This document shows positions 27,429 to 34,446 of a stretch of 64,000 nucleotides of DNA, piece by piece. Numbering within the stretch: the first letter of the stretch is position 1; each line of letters starts with the position of its first letter. Origin of the DNA: Lachnospiraceae bacterium (GTDB lineage Bacteria; Bacillota; Clostridia; Lachnospirales; Lachnospiraceae); NCBI GenBank assembly GCA_910574965.1, contig CAJTDB010000007.1, positions 62,001 to 126,000 on the forward strand, written 5' to 3'. The notes beneath the pieces are model-generated. The model was given only the letters and a program-made list of their open reading frames with translations, was not told where the DNA came from and ran no database searches. The position numbers and the translations under genes are program-made.

Positions 27429-28442
27429 ATGAAAACACGCTTAGAAAGCATCCTTCGGACTCTGGAACTTGGGCAGGGACTGATCTTAGTCAGCATCCTG
27501 GCCAGTTCCGGTTCCACGCCAAGGGGCGCCGGAGCTATGATGCTGGTATTTGAGGACGGGCACACGGAAGGGACCATCGGCGGAGGCGCCGTAGAACATG
27601 CAGCAGAACTTCATGCACGAGAACTTTTAAAAGAACACGCTTCCGATACCAAAGGCTACTGCCTGAATAAAAATGACGTAGCCGACTTAGGCATGATCTG
27701 CGGAGGAGACGTAACGGTCTATTTCCAATATTTATATGGGCAGGAAATGCGCCCTCTTTTTGAACATTTGCTGAGTCTTTATGAAAAGAACACTGATTCC
27801 TGGCTTATCCGGCGGTTAGAAGATCATCAGGTAACTGCCATGGCCGTCTATGATTCCGATGGTCTGCACGGCAGCGGCGGATTAGACGCTGCATTTCTCA
27901 AAAAGCATCTGCAGCCCCATGCCGTCTGGCTGAGGGGAGAACCTTCCTATTATATAGAGCCCGTCACCCAGGCGGGACGGGTATATGTGTTCGGCGGCGG
28001 ACATGTCTCTCAGGAACTAATCCCGGTTCTGGCTCATGTGGGATTTGCGGTTGTCGTCTATGAAGACCGGGAAGCCTTTGCAAAAAAGGAGCTGTTCCCC
28101 CAGGCGGCGGACATTATCCTGGGTGACTTCCGAAATATTTCCGCATCCGTCACCTTCACGGAAAATGATTATGTGATCGTCATGACCAGAGGACACCAGG
28201 CAGACTTTGAGATTCTGGCACAGGTGCTGAAATATCCGTTATCCTACATAGGCTGTATCGGAAGCCGCTCCAAGATCGCTGCCACAAGGGAACGTCTGAC
28301 TGCCCTTGGATATCCCGGCCACATCTACGATCAGGTCCACTCTCCCATCGGATTGTCCATCGGCGCAGAGACACCGGCGGAGATCGCCATCAGCATCGCC
28401 GGAGAACTCATCCGGCACCGCGCAGAAAAAGCACATGTATAA
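27429..28442 (+). CDS. XdhC/CoxI family molybdenum hydroxylase maturation protein
   Basis: This 337-residue protein belongs to the XdhC/CoxI family, which binds molybdenum cofactor and helps its sulfuration and insertion into xanthine-dehydrogenase-type enzymes. The N-terminal XdhC_CoxI domain shows ILASSGSTPRGAGAMMLV and GTIGGGAVEHAAEL. The C-terminal Rossmann domain shows VYVFGGGHVSQELIPVL, VVVYEDREAFA, and YIGCIGSRSKIAATRERL with SPIGLSIGAETPAEIAISI. The start at 27429 follows GAGGGGG; the upstream 42 codons of the open frame include the promoter. It converges on modC and is the only plus-strand member of the molybdenum region. Confidence 0.93.
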   Translation: MKTRLESILRTLELGQGLILVSILASSGSTPRGAGAMMLVFEDGHTEGTIGGGAVEHAAELHARELLKEHASDTKGYCLNKNDVADLGMICGGDVTVYFQYLYGQEMRPLFEHLLSLYEKNTDSWLIRRLEDHQVTAMAVYDSDGLHGSGGLDAAFLKKHLQPHAVWLRGEPSYYIEPVTQAGRVYVFGGGHVSQELIPVLAHVGFAVVVYEDREAFAKKELFPQAADIILGDFRNISASVTFTENDYVIVMTRGHQADFEILAQVLKYPLSYIGCIGSRSKIAATRERLTALGYPGHIYDQVHSPIGLSIGAETPAEIAISIAGELIRHRAEKAHV

Positions 28443-28449
28443 AGAAAGC

Positions 28450-28488
28450 CTGGGGCGGCCAAACCTGTAATCTGACGGCTGCCCCAGT
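28450..28488. terminator. Bidirectional hairpin between the XdhC gene and modC
   Basis: CTGGGGCGGC pairs with GCTGCCCCAG, bulging slightly, between two convergent genes. No strong T-tract follows on either strand, so termination efficiency is uncertain. Confidence 0.55.
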
Positions 28489-28500
28489 ATGGTTCCTCTG

Positions 28501-29601
28501 TCATTTCAGCAGCATCACATCTTCCGGGTTCACATGTATCCATACGCCTTCTGACAGATCTTCCTGACTGCGGAATCTTTCCCACTGTTCTTTTGTAAGC
28601 TCCGCCCGGATCTGTATCCCACGGTCGTCTTTCGAAACCGTCTCTTCTGTAGGGAGCGGAAACAGCATGACGATCATGGAAAATACATCTTCGATCACCT
28701 GAAGGATACGGCAGCAAAAAGTATTTTTCTGATCTTTTGCCTCCTCTGCCGGCACAAAGCGGAAATAATGACTGCGAACACCCAGACAGCAGAAACCTTC
28801 CGGGGCTTCCCCTTCGTATTCCAGCGTCACATTCCAATCCTCTGCATAAACTTTTCCCTTTCCCGCCGGATGTGCACGGGAATAGTTTTTGCACCCGGAC
28901 AGAAGTGCGGCCGCTTTGGACACTGGTGCATCAAAAAGCTGCCGAACCGGTATGACAGGACTTGACGTCCCCTGATCCATCACACATACCCGGTCACACA
29001 TTCGATAGATCTCGTCCCGGCTGTGAGATACAAACAGCGTACTGCCTTTGTACTCTCTCAGCACGCCAGCCAGCTCCAGTTCCAGGTTCCATTTCAGATA
29101 CCCGTCCAGAGCAGAAAAAGGCTCGTCCAGAAGTAGCATCCGTGGCCGTGACAGCAGTATCCGGGCCAGAGCCGTTCTCTGCTGCTGCCCGCCGGACAGT
29201 TGACAGGGTCTGTAGTCTCCAAGCCCCTCCAGGCAAAACCGCTCCATCATCTCATCAATCTTCTGTTCTGCCTTCTTTGGGTCTTTCTCTCTGGCCCTTA
29301 CACCCGCCTTTAGATTCTGACGAACGGTCATATTGGGAAACAGCGCATAATTTTGGAACAGCAGACCTGTCTGCCTGAACTGAGGCTTCTGATGAATCCC
29401 CTTTTTGGAATCAAACAGGACCGTACCGTCCAGCTCGATTCGTCCTTCATCCGGCCTTACAACTCCTGCAATACAGCGAAGCGTCATACTCTTTCCGCTG
29501 CCGGAGGCGCCCAGTATCCCTGTCACGCCTTCTTTGGTCTCAAAACTGACCTGAAGTTCAAAATCCCCCAGTTTTTTCCGAATATCCACATAGAAGGCCA
29601 T
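28501..29601 (-). CDS. modC: Molybdate ABC transporter ATP-binding protein
   Basis: This 366-residue ATPase of the ModC/CysA type energises molybdate import. It shows Walker A GASGSGKSMTLR, the Q-loop LLFQNYALFPNMTV, signature LSGGQQQRTALARIL, Walker B MLLLDEPFSALD and the switch histidine in FVSHSRDE. The last ~130 residues are a regulatory region that may hold a TOBE-type fold. It begins 1 nt after the modB stop codon, and modA-modB-modC form one operon behind the MoeA-like gene. Confidence 0.92.
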   Translation of the reverse strand: MAFYVDIRKKLGDFELQVSFETKEGVTGILGASGSGKSMTLRCIAGVVRPDEGRIELDGTVLFDSKKGIHQKPQFRQTGLLFQNYALFPNMTVRQNLKAGVRAREKDPKKAEQKIDEMMERFCLEGLGDYRPCQLSGGQQQRTALARILLSRPRMLLLDEPFSALDGYLKWNLELELAGVLREYKGSTLFVSHSRDEIYRMCDRVCVMDQGTSSPVIPVRQLFDAPVSKAAALLSGCKNYSRAHPAGKGKVYAEDWNVTLEYEGEAPEGFCCLGVRSHYFRFVPAEEAKDQKNTFCCRILQVIEDVFSMIVMLFPLPTEETVSKDDRGIQIRAELTKEQWERFRSQEDLSEGVWIHVNPEDVMLLK

Positions 29602-29602
29602 A

Positions 29603-30295
29603 TTATACCCCTTTACCCGGACTTTGCCGCCTGTGGTTTTTTCTCTCCCGGCGCTCTAGCAGATTAACTGCAAAAAGTACGGCCGCAGAGATTGCCACAT
29701 TCACAAGTACCCAGCGAAAAGCCAATTCACTGTTGTCTGTCCGCCAGAGCTGATAGACGGTAGTGGATATGGTAGCCGTTCGTCCAGGCGTATAACCGGC
29801 AATCATGCTGGTAGCCCCGTACTCGCCCAGCGCCCTGGCAAAAGCAAGCACCGCTCCGGCCAAAATCCCCTGGCGGCAGGCCGGCATCCGGATTCTCCAG
29901 AAAATGTAAATATCACTTAGTCCCAACGTCTGCCCGGCCGCCGCAAGAGTCTCATCAAAGCTCTCAAAAGCGCCTCTAGCCGTCCGATACATAAGCGGAA
30001 ATGCCACTACAGACGCTGCAAAGATCCCGGAATACCAGGTCATAATAAGTTTGGCTCCAAAAACTCCTAGAAACCACTCTCCAAAAGGCCGTCTAGGTCC
30101 TAAAAGCACCAACAGAAAATATCCCACCACCGTGGGGGGAAGAACAAGCGGCAAAGTCAGCACCACATCCAGAAAACCTTTCAAAACCGGATGCAGTCTG
30201 GCAATATAATAAGCTGATGCAATTCCTGTAAAAAATACGATGACACTGGAGATCAACGCAATCCGCAGGGAATTATACAGCGGAAACCAGTCCAT
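29603..30295 (-). CDS. modB: Molybdate ABC transporter permease
   Basis: This 230-residue inner-membrane permease has about five or six transmembrane helices and the EAA-type cytoplasmic loop visible as RALGEYGATSMIAGYTPG, where it docks ModC. FTGIASAYYIAR and LPLVLPPTVVGYFLLV are typical ModB segments. It lies between modA (16 nt upstream) and modC, so the oxyanion carried is most likely molybdate, though tungstate cannot be excluded by sequence alone. Confidence 0.93.
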   Translation of the reverse strand: MDWFPLYNSLRIALISSVIVFFTGIASAYYIARLHPVLKGFLDVVLTLPLVLPPTVVGYFLLVLLGPRRPFGEWFLGVFGAKLIMTWYSGIFAASVVAFPLMYRTARGAFESFDETLAAAGQTLGLSDIYIFWRIRMPACRQGILAGAVLAFARALGEYGATSMIAGYTPGRTATISTTVYQLWRTDNSELAFRWVLVNVAISAAVLFAVNLLERRERKNHRRQSPGKGV

Positions 30296-30310
30296 GACCT
30301 TTCTTCCCCC

Positions 30311-31156
30311 TTATGGTGCTTTGGAAAATCCTGTTTTTTCAAACACTTCTATACATGCTTCCGTCTGAAGGTAGTCCAGAAAAGCCTGTGCTGCGTCCGG
30401 ATTCTGCGAGCCTTTCATCACAGCCGCCGGATAGATCACCGGTCTGCAAAGATCGGTCTCTGCCTTATCCATCACCTGAAGTCCGGCGGAAAAAGCATCT
30501 GTCGCATAGATAATCCCTGCATCCGCCGCTCCTTCCGAAACTTGTGTGGTCACTTCCTTTACATTGGAACCGTAAGTGATTTTACCATCCGCCTCCAGAC
30601 TTTCCAAAAGTCCTAATGCCGTCAGGATCTCGGCAGAATATTGCCCTACGGGGACATCTTCATTTCCAAGGGCCAGAAGCGTCAGCCGGTTTGAGCCTAA
30701 ATCCTCAAAGCATTCAATACCTGCAGGATTTCCTTCCGGCACCGCCAGCACGACTTTATTTTCCAGAAGGTCCACCCGGCTGTCTTCCAGCACAAAGTCC
30801 AGACTTTCCGTGTTAATCTCTGGATCCGCCAAAGAGTCCAACTGGTCCATCTGCTTCCGGGCAGCCGAGATAAACACATCACACTCTGCACCTTCCTGGA
30901 TCTGGGTCTTTAACGTCCCGGAAGAGTCAAAGTTGTATACAAGCGTCACATGGGGAGCCGTTTCCTTATACAACGCTTGAATCTCCTCCAGCGTTTCTGT
31001 CATGGACGCCGCCGCAAAAACATGCAACGTGACCGTCTCTCCCGGCTTCTCTGCCTCTTCCCCTTTCTGTCCGCACGCAGATATGAGAAAAACCAGCAGC
31101 AACAGAAGAAACATCATCGGCCCCTTTTTCTTTCCTGGTAAATATTTCCTGCTCAT
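30311..31156 (-). CDS. modA: Molybdate ABC transporter substrate-binding lipoprotein
   Basis: This 281-residue lipoprotein binds molybdate outside the membrane. A signal peptide with KKK and a leucine-rich core ends in the lipobox LISACG. The mature part shows LHVFAAASMTETLEEI, VYNFDSSGTLKTQIQEGA and VFISAARKQMDQL, all typical of ModA, then ALGNEDVPVGQYSAEIL. The ATG at 31156 is kept because the later ATG pair at about 31117 would remove the positive charges of the signal peptide. It starts 9 nt after the MoeA-like stop codon. Confidence 0.93.
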   Translation of the reverse strand: MSRKYLPGKKKGPMMFLLLLLVFLISACGQKGEEAEKPGETVTLHVFAAASMTETLEEIQALYKETAPHVTLVYNFDSSGTLKTQIQEGAECDVFISAARKQMDQLDSLADPEINTESLDFVLEDSRVDLLENKVVLAVPEGNPAGIECFEDLGSNRLTLLALGNEDVPVGQYSAEILTALGLLESLEADGKITYGSNVKEVTTQVSEGAADAGIIYATDAFSAGLQVMDKAETDLCRPVIYPAAVMKGSQNPDAAQAFLDYLQTEACIEVFEKTGFSKAP

Positions 31157-31165
31157 ACAGACGTC

Positions 31166-32191
31166 TTATCTTCCCTTTCCAAATCCGCAGTTTGGATAAT
31201 GACAGACTGCACAGCCCAGGCAAAGTCCGCCATTTCCCATATGCGCCAGTTCTTTTTTCGTTACCGGAATTCCTGCTGCTATACGCGGCAGTATCAGGTC
31301 AAAAATCGTAGACTTCGCATACATTACACAGCCAGGCAGCCCCAGAACTGGTGTTCCGTCTTCAAAATAGGAAAGCAGGAACATAGCTCCCGGCAATACC
31401 GGCGCTCCATAGGAAACAATACGCGCTCCCGTCTTTTTAATAGCTCCCGGCGTACGATCGTCCGGATCCACGCTCATGCCTCCAGTACAGACGATCATGT
31501 CTGCACCTTCGCTTTTTAGTTTCAGAATGGCGTTCGTAATCTTTTCTTGATCGTCGTCACAGACAAGGTGTCCGCATACCTCAATTCCGTAGGCGGCTAG
31601 CTTCTCCATTACCACCGGTGTAAAGGTGTCTTTAATCCGCCCATGATACACTTCGTTTCCTGTTGTCACGATACCGGCTTTCATAAGCCGGAAAGGCGTC
31701 AAAGATGCCAGAGGTTCCGGCCCTGCCACTGCTTTTACCTGTTCCATCTTCTCCTTTGCAATGACTAAAGGAATCACTCTCGTTCCTAAAAGCCGGTCAC
31801 CTTTTTTCACTGCCGTATGACTGTGCCTTGTAGCAATCATGATTTCCTCGATCTCATTTATGGCATTCAGACGGTCCACATCCACCCGAAACAGACCATT
31901 ACAGTCTGCTATCAGCTCGATTTTCCCCTCTTTGACCGGTGTAGGATGCATATTTTCATTTTGGCAAAGTTCACAGAGAACCTGCGCCGCCTCATTTTCA
32001 TGCAACGTATTCTCATCCTTCTCCCATACATACAGATGATCTTTTCCCAGCGAAAGAAGGACCGGAATATCTTCCTCCTTCACCACATGACCCTTTCGAA
32101 ACGCTGCGTCTTTCACTACATCCTTGACGATCTGTGTAATGTCATGGCAGAGCACATGCCCCACAGCATCTACCGTTTTAATACACTTCAT
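31166..32191 (-). CDS. MoeA-like molybdopterin-binding protein with cysteine-rich tail
   Basis: This 341-residue protein is related to MoeA, which inserts molybdenum into molybdopterin. The MoCF-type fold covers about residues 165-310, with GIVTTGNEVYHGRI, MIVCTGGMSVDPDDRTPGAI and PGAMFLLSYFEDGTPVLGLPG. The C-terminus ends in CLGCAVCHYPNCGFGKG, a cysteine cluster absent from standard MoeA that could bind a metal or Fe-S centre. The gene heads the mod operon. AGGAGG before the ATG directly adjoins the tail of a tandem structured repeat (32204-32522) that fills the leader. Confidence 0.85.
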   Translation of the reverse strand: MKCIKTVDAVGHVLCHDITQIVKDVVKDAAFRKGHVVKEEDIPVLLSLGKDHLYVWEKDENTLHENEAAQVLCELCQNENMHPTPVKEGKIELIADCNGLFRVDVDRLNAINEIEEIMIATRHSHTAVKKGDRLLGTRVIPLVIAKEKMEQVKAVAGPEPLASLTPFRLMKAGIVTTGNEVYHGRIKDTFTPVVMEKLAAYGIEVCGHLVCDDDQEKITNAILKLKSEGADMIVCTGGMSVDPDDRTPGAIKKTGARIVSYGAPVLPGAMFLLSYFEDGTPVLGLPGCVMYAKSTIFDLILPRIAAGIPVTKKELAHMGNGGLCLGCAVCHYPNCGFGKGR

Positions 32192-32203
32192 ACCTTACCT
32201 CCT

Positions 32204-32522
32204 ATTTATAGTTCCGCAGGTATTCCAAAAGGCCCCTTCTGCAGATCAACTTACCGACGCTTACACGTCTGTAAATTGATCTTGGCCTTTGGGGAATACC
32301 TGCTGATTTATAGTTCCGCAGGTATTCCAAAAGGCCCCTTCTGCAGATCAACTTACCGACGCTTACGCGCCTGTAAATTGATCTCGGCCTTTGGAGAATA
32401 CCTGCTGATTATAGTTCCGCAGGTATTCCAAAGGCCCCTTCTGCAGATCAACTTACCGACGCTTACACGTCTGTAAATTGATCTCGGCCTTTGGGGAATA
32501 CCTGCTGATTATAGTTCCGCAC
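32204..32522 (-). repeat. Structured repeat array A: three nested-hairpin units in the moeA-like leader
   Basis: Three tandem units with spacings of 102, 101 and 100 nt lie between the promoter and the ATG of the MoeA-like gene. Each unit, read on the minus strand, has an outer stem (GCAGGTATTCC ... GGAATACCTGC, extended by AAAGGCC/GGCCTTT). An inner stem follows (GATCAATTTAC/GTAAGTTGATC), capped by GACG(T)GTAA(G)CGTC. A single-stranded GCAGAAGG comes next, and the tail is GGAACTATAA. The last tail continues as ATAGGAGG, the ribosome-binding site. The same plan occurs at 47275-47405 and 56425-56710 with different stem sequences. Confidence 0.85.
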
Positions 32523-32551
32523 CCGCCCGGATACTTTTTTACTTTGTCTAT

Positions 32552-32579
32552 ATTTTAACATACCCCTCGCAAATTGCAA
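32552..32579 (-). promoter_or_regulatory. Candidate promoter of the moeA-like/modABC operon
   Basis: On the minus strand TTGCAA and TAAAAT are 16 nt apart. Transcripts from here would carry the three repeat units of array A as a 350-nt leader. Confidence 0.55.
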
Positions 32580-32658
32580 CTTTCTTTCCTTTTTATTTCG
32601 CTTTTCTTTCGTATTTTTAGAAATCCTTCATACAGACGCCACACTTTCGTCACATTTT

Positions 32659-32684
32659 CCTGTTATGATAATTCTCGTAACAGG
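32659..32684. promoter_or_regulatory. 26-bp palindrome, candidate operator for the ModE-like regulator
   Basis: CCTGTTATGA and TCGTAACAGG are inverted repeats matching at 9 of 10 positions around a 6-bp spacer, a geometry like known ModE operators, though the sequence differs from E. coli. The left arm contains TGTTATGAT, an extended -10 on the plus strand. The link to the ModE-like gene at 32804 is inference. Confidence 0.5.
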
Positions 32685-32715
32685 AACACATCAGTATTTC
32701 ATTCATAACACTTTA

Positions 32716-32781
32716 GGGGGATTTTTAAAATCCCCCACTCCCTCGAATAATCCGGACTTTGCTGCTGCAAAGTCCTTTTTT
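32716..32781 (+). terminator. Hairpin pair with plus-strand T-tract; possible end of a small RNA
   Basis: GGGGGATTTTTAAAATCCCCC forms a perfect hairpin (32716-32736). GGACTTTGC/GCAAAGTCC around a TGCT loop (32754-32775) follows, with TTTTTT on the plus strand. No plus-strand gene precedes it. On the minus strand the hairpin is followed by GGATTA, so it would not terminate the ModE-like gene. It may end a short plus-strand transcript starting near the palindrome at 32659-32684. Confidence 0.6.
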
Positions 32782-32803
32782 ATGAATGCACTGCCTTATT
32801 TTT

Positions 32804-33154
32804 CTATCCGCTGTTCTCTTCCTGACAGTATTTCTCAAAGATTTTGCACACTACTTTGGAAGCTTCTTCTTCCGCCTCCTCGTACACTTCCAGAAGGCGT
32901 GCTCCTTCTTTTGTAAGTCTTGAGCCGCTTTTTCCCATTCGATACAAAAGCTGGATACCCAGCGTCTCTTCGGCAAGTTTGACAATCCGCCAAGCTTTGC
33001 TGTAAGCCATCCCCATATGCTTGGCAGAAAGATTCAGTGAATGATACTGCTCTACGCCATGGAGCAAGTCTGCTACTCCGCGGCCAAAATAGTCATTGTT
33101 TCTGGAATCCTTTCCCCTCACCCGCACCCGGATGTTGCAGTAGAATTCTCTCAT
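32804..33154 (-). CDS. ModE-like winged-helix DNA-binding protein
   Basis: This 116-residue protein resembles the N-terminal DNA-binding half of ModE (LysR-type winged helix), without the molybdate-binding MOP domains. The helix-turn-helix region is LLHGVEQYHSLNLSAKHMGM followed by YSKAWRIVKLAEETLG, then the wing MGKSGSRLTKEGARLLEVY. Short ModE-like regulators of this type occur beside molybdenum genes in many anaerobes. It follows the accessory gene run on the same strand and faces the mod operon across 610 nt with a candidate operator. How it would sense metal without a MOP domain is not visible. Confidence 0.85.
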   Translation of the reverse strand: MREFYCNIRVRVRGKDSRNNDYFGRGVADLLHGVEQYHSLNLSAKHMGMAYSKAWRIVKLAEETLGIQLLYRMGKSGSRLTKEGARLLEVYEEAEEEASKVVCKIFEKYCQEENSG

Positions 33155-33243
33155 CAGGCGCCCCCTTTCCCCGGACTTGTCCCAATCCGCCCTCCGGGGT
33201 ATGTTTGAAAGATTCTTTCCGGCAGAAGACTGTCATGCAGTGT

Positions 33244-34446
33244 TTAAACACTGCCAAGAATGCTCCGCTTTGCCGGATAGCAGGGCATATCCTCGTCAGA
33301 AACAGGCCGAAGCTCCCATCGAACCGGATACCCAAGAAGTACAGACGGCAGCGGTCCGCACTCCGCGGCCGTACAGCCCCAAAGGTGAAGAACTCCGTTC
33401 GCAAGTCTGGCCCCATAATCCACCAGTCCTTGAAGGGCAAATACCTGGCTGTCCAGCTCTGCCATCCAAGACTTTTCCCCCAGGCGCGTCACCCGATCCA
33501 GTCTGGCAAGAGAACTGCCGCAGGGACACGGATTCGGCATCAGCCGGGTATAGTCCCCGGTCCGATAACGAATCAACGGCATCGCATCGGCCTGTATGGT
33601 TGTAATAACCAGCTCGCCCCACGCTCCCGCCGGAAGCGGTCTGCCTAAAGGGTCAACAATCTCTGCTATGATGTCATTTTCCCGCACATGCATACCGGAA
33701 AAAGCCGGACAGGTAACGGCGCCGCCAAGTCCCGATTCTCTGGAACCATAATGCGGATACAGTCTGTTCCCAAGCCGTTCTTCAATCTCGGCTGTCACAG
33801 TATCCGGACAGGCATCTGCACTGATTAATGCCCGGCGCAGACTGTTCTCTTTCCTCAGCCGAAGCAGAGACAAAAGTGGAACCGGCATACCTACAAAAGT
33901 TTCCGGCTGTTCCCGGTCCAGAACTGCAAGAAGCTCCTTGTAGCACTTCCCGATTCCTACTGGCAGAGGAATCCCCCCCAGGCGGCAGACAGCCTCTGCG
34001 ATCAGTTCTCCCAGCCCTCCGGGACCGGAAAAGGGCATACAGATCATTGTCTTTTCTCCTTCGAACACCAGTTCTGACAACCCGGCGGCAAAGAAAGAAA
34101 TCGTACGCTCATTGTCCGTAGCAGAATAATAAACTCTTTTTGCCTGCCCGGTCGTTCCGGATGTCTCCTCTGTGCGGACTCTGTCAATCTCTGACTGGCT
34201 CAGAAGCACCATCCGGTTTCCCTGCTCTTTTAAATCCGCTTCTGTTGTAAAGGGCAGACCGGACAGCTCTGACAGACGGGAAAGCTGCTCCGGAAGTCCT
34301 CTATCCTTGTAAAAACCGCCTCTCTTTTGTTCTCTTTTTAATAAACAATTCAGTTTATGAAGCTGTACGGACTCGATATCCGCTCTAGTCAGACGGTTCA
34401 GCCCTTCCTGTTCTCTGACCCAGCGGTCCAATGCAGATCGGTTCAT
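33244..34446 (-). CDS. Phenylacetate-CoA-ligase-like AMP-dependent enzyme (DVU_1553 type)
   Basis: This 400-residue protein resembles the PaaK branch of adenylate-forming enzymes. Visible signatures include EETSGTTGQAKRVYYSATDN (the ATP-binding SGTTG loop), YPHYGSRESGLGGAVTCPAF and RYRTGDYTRLM. It is shorter than PaaK (about 430), lacking part of the C-terminal lid. Homologues sit in molybdenum hydroxylase clusters such as DVU_1553; the substrate is unknown. The ATG at 34446 overlaps the TGA of the radical SAM gene (ATGA). The longer frame back to 34566 lies inside that gene and is rejected. Confidence 0.85.
   Translation of the reverse strand: MNRSALDRWVREQEGLNRLTRADIESVQLHKLNCLLKREQKRGGFYKDRGLPEQLSRLSELSGLPFTTEADLKEQGNRMVLLSQSEIDRVRTEETSGTTGQAKRVYYSATDNERTISFFAAGLSELVFEGEKTMICMPFSGPGGLGELIAEAVCRLGGIPLPVGIGKCYKELLAVLDREQPETFVGMPVPLLSLLRLRKENSLRRALISADACPDTVTAEIEERLGNRLYPHYGSRESGLGGAVTCPAFSGMHVRENDIIAEIVDPLGRPLPAGAWGELVITTIQADAMPLIRYRTGDYTRLMPNPCPCGSSLARLDRVTRLGEKSWMAELDSQVFALQGLVDYGARLANGVLHLWGCTAAECGPLPSVLLGYPVRWELRPVSDEDMPCYPAKRSILGSV

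Noticed and set aside
31817-32476. A 219-codon plus-strand open frame across the MoeA-like gene and array A, with an internally repeated protein sequence
   Set aside because: It is antisense to a clear gene, and its repetition is produced by the structured repeat units. No ribosome-binding site or protein family supports it.
32204-32522. CRISPR array
   Set aside because: Units are continuous with no unique spacers, stems are far longer than CRISPR repeats, and no cas gene is near.
32204-32522. Molybdenum cofactor riboswitch in the moeA-like leader
   Set aside because: The same architecture stands before parC and a DUF4349 gene, and the conserved core of the known Moco RNA is not present.
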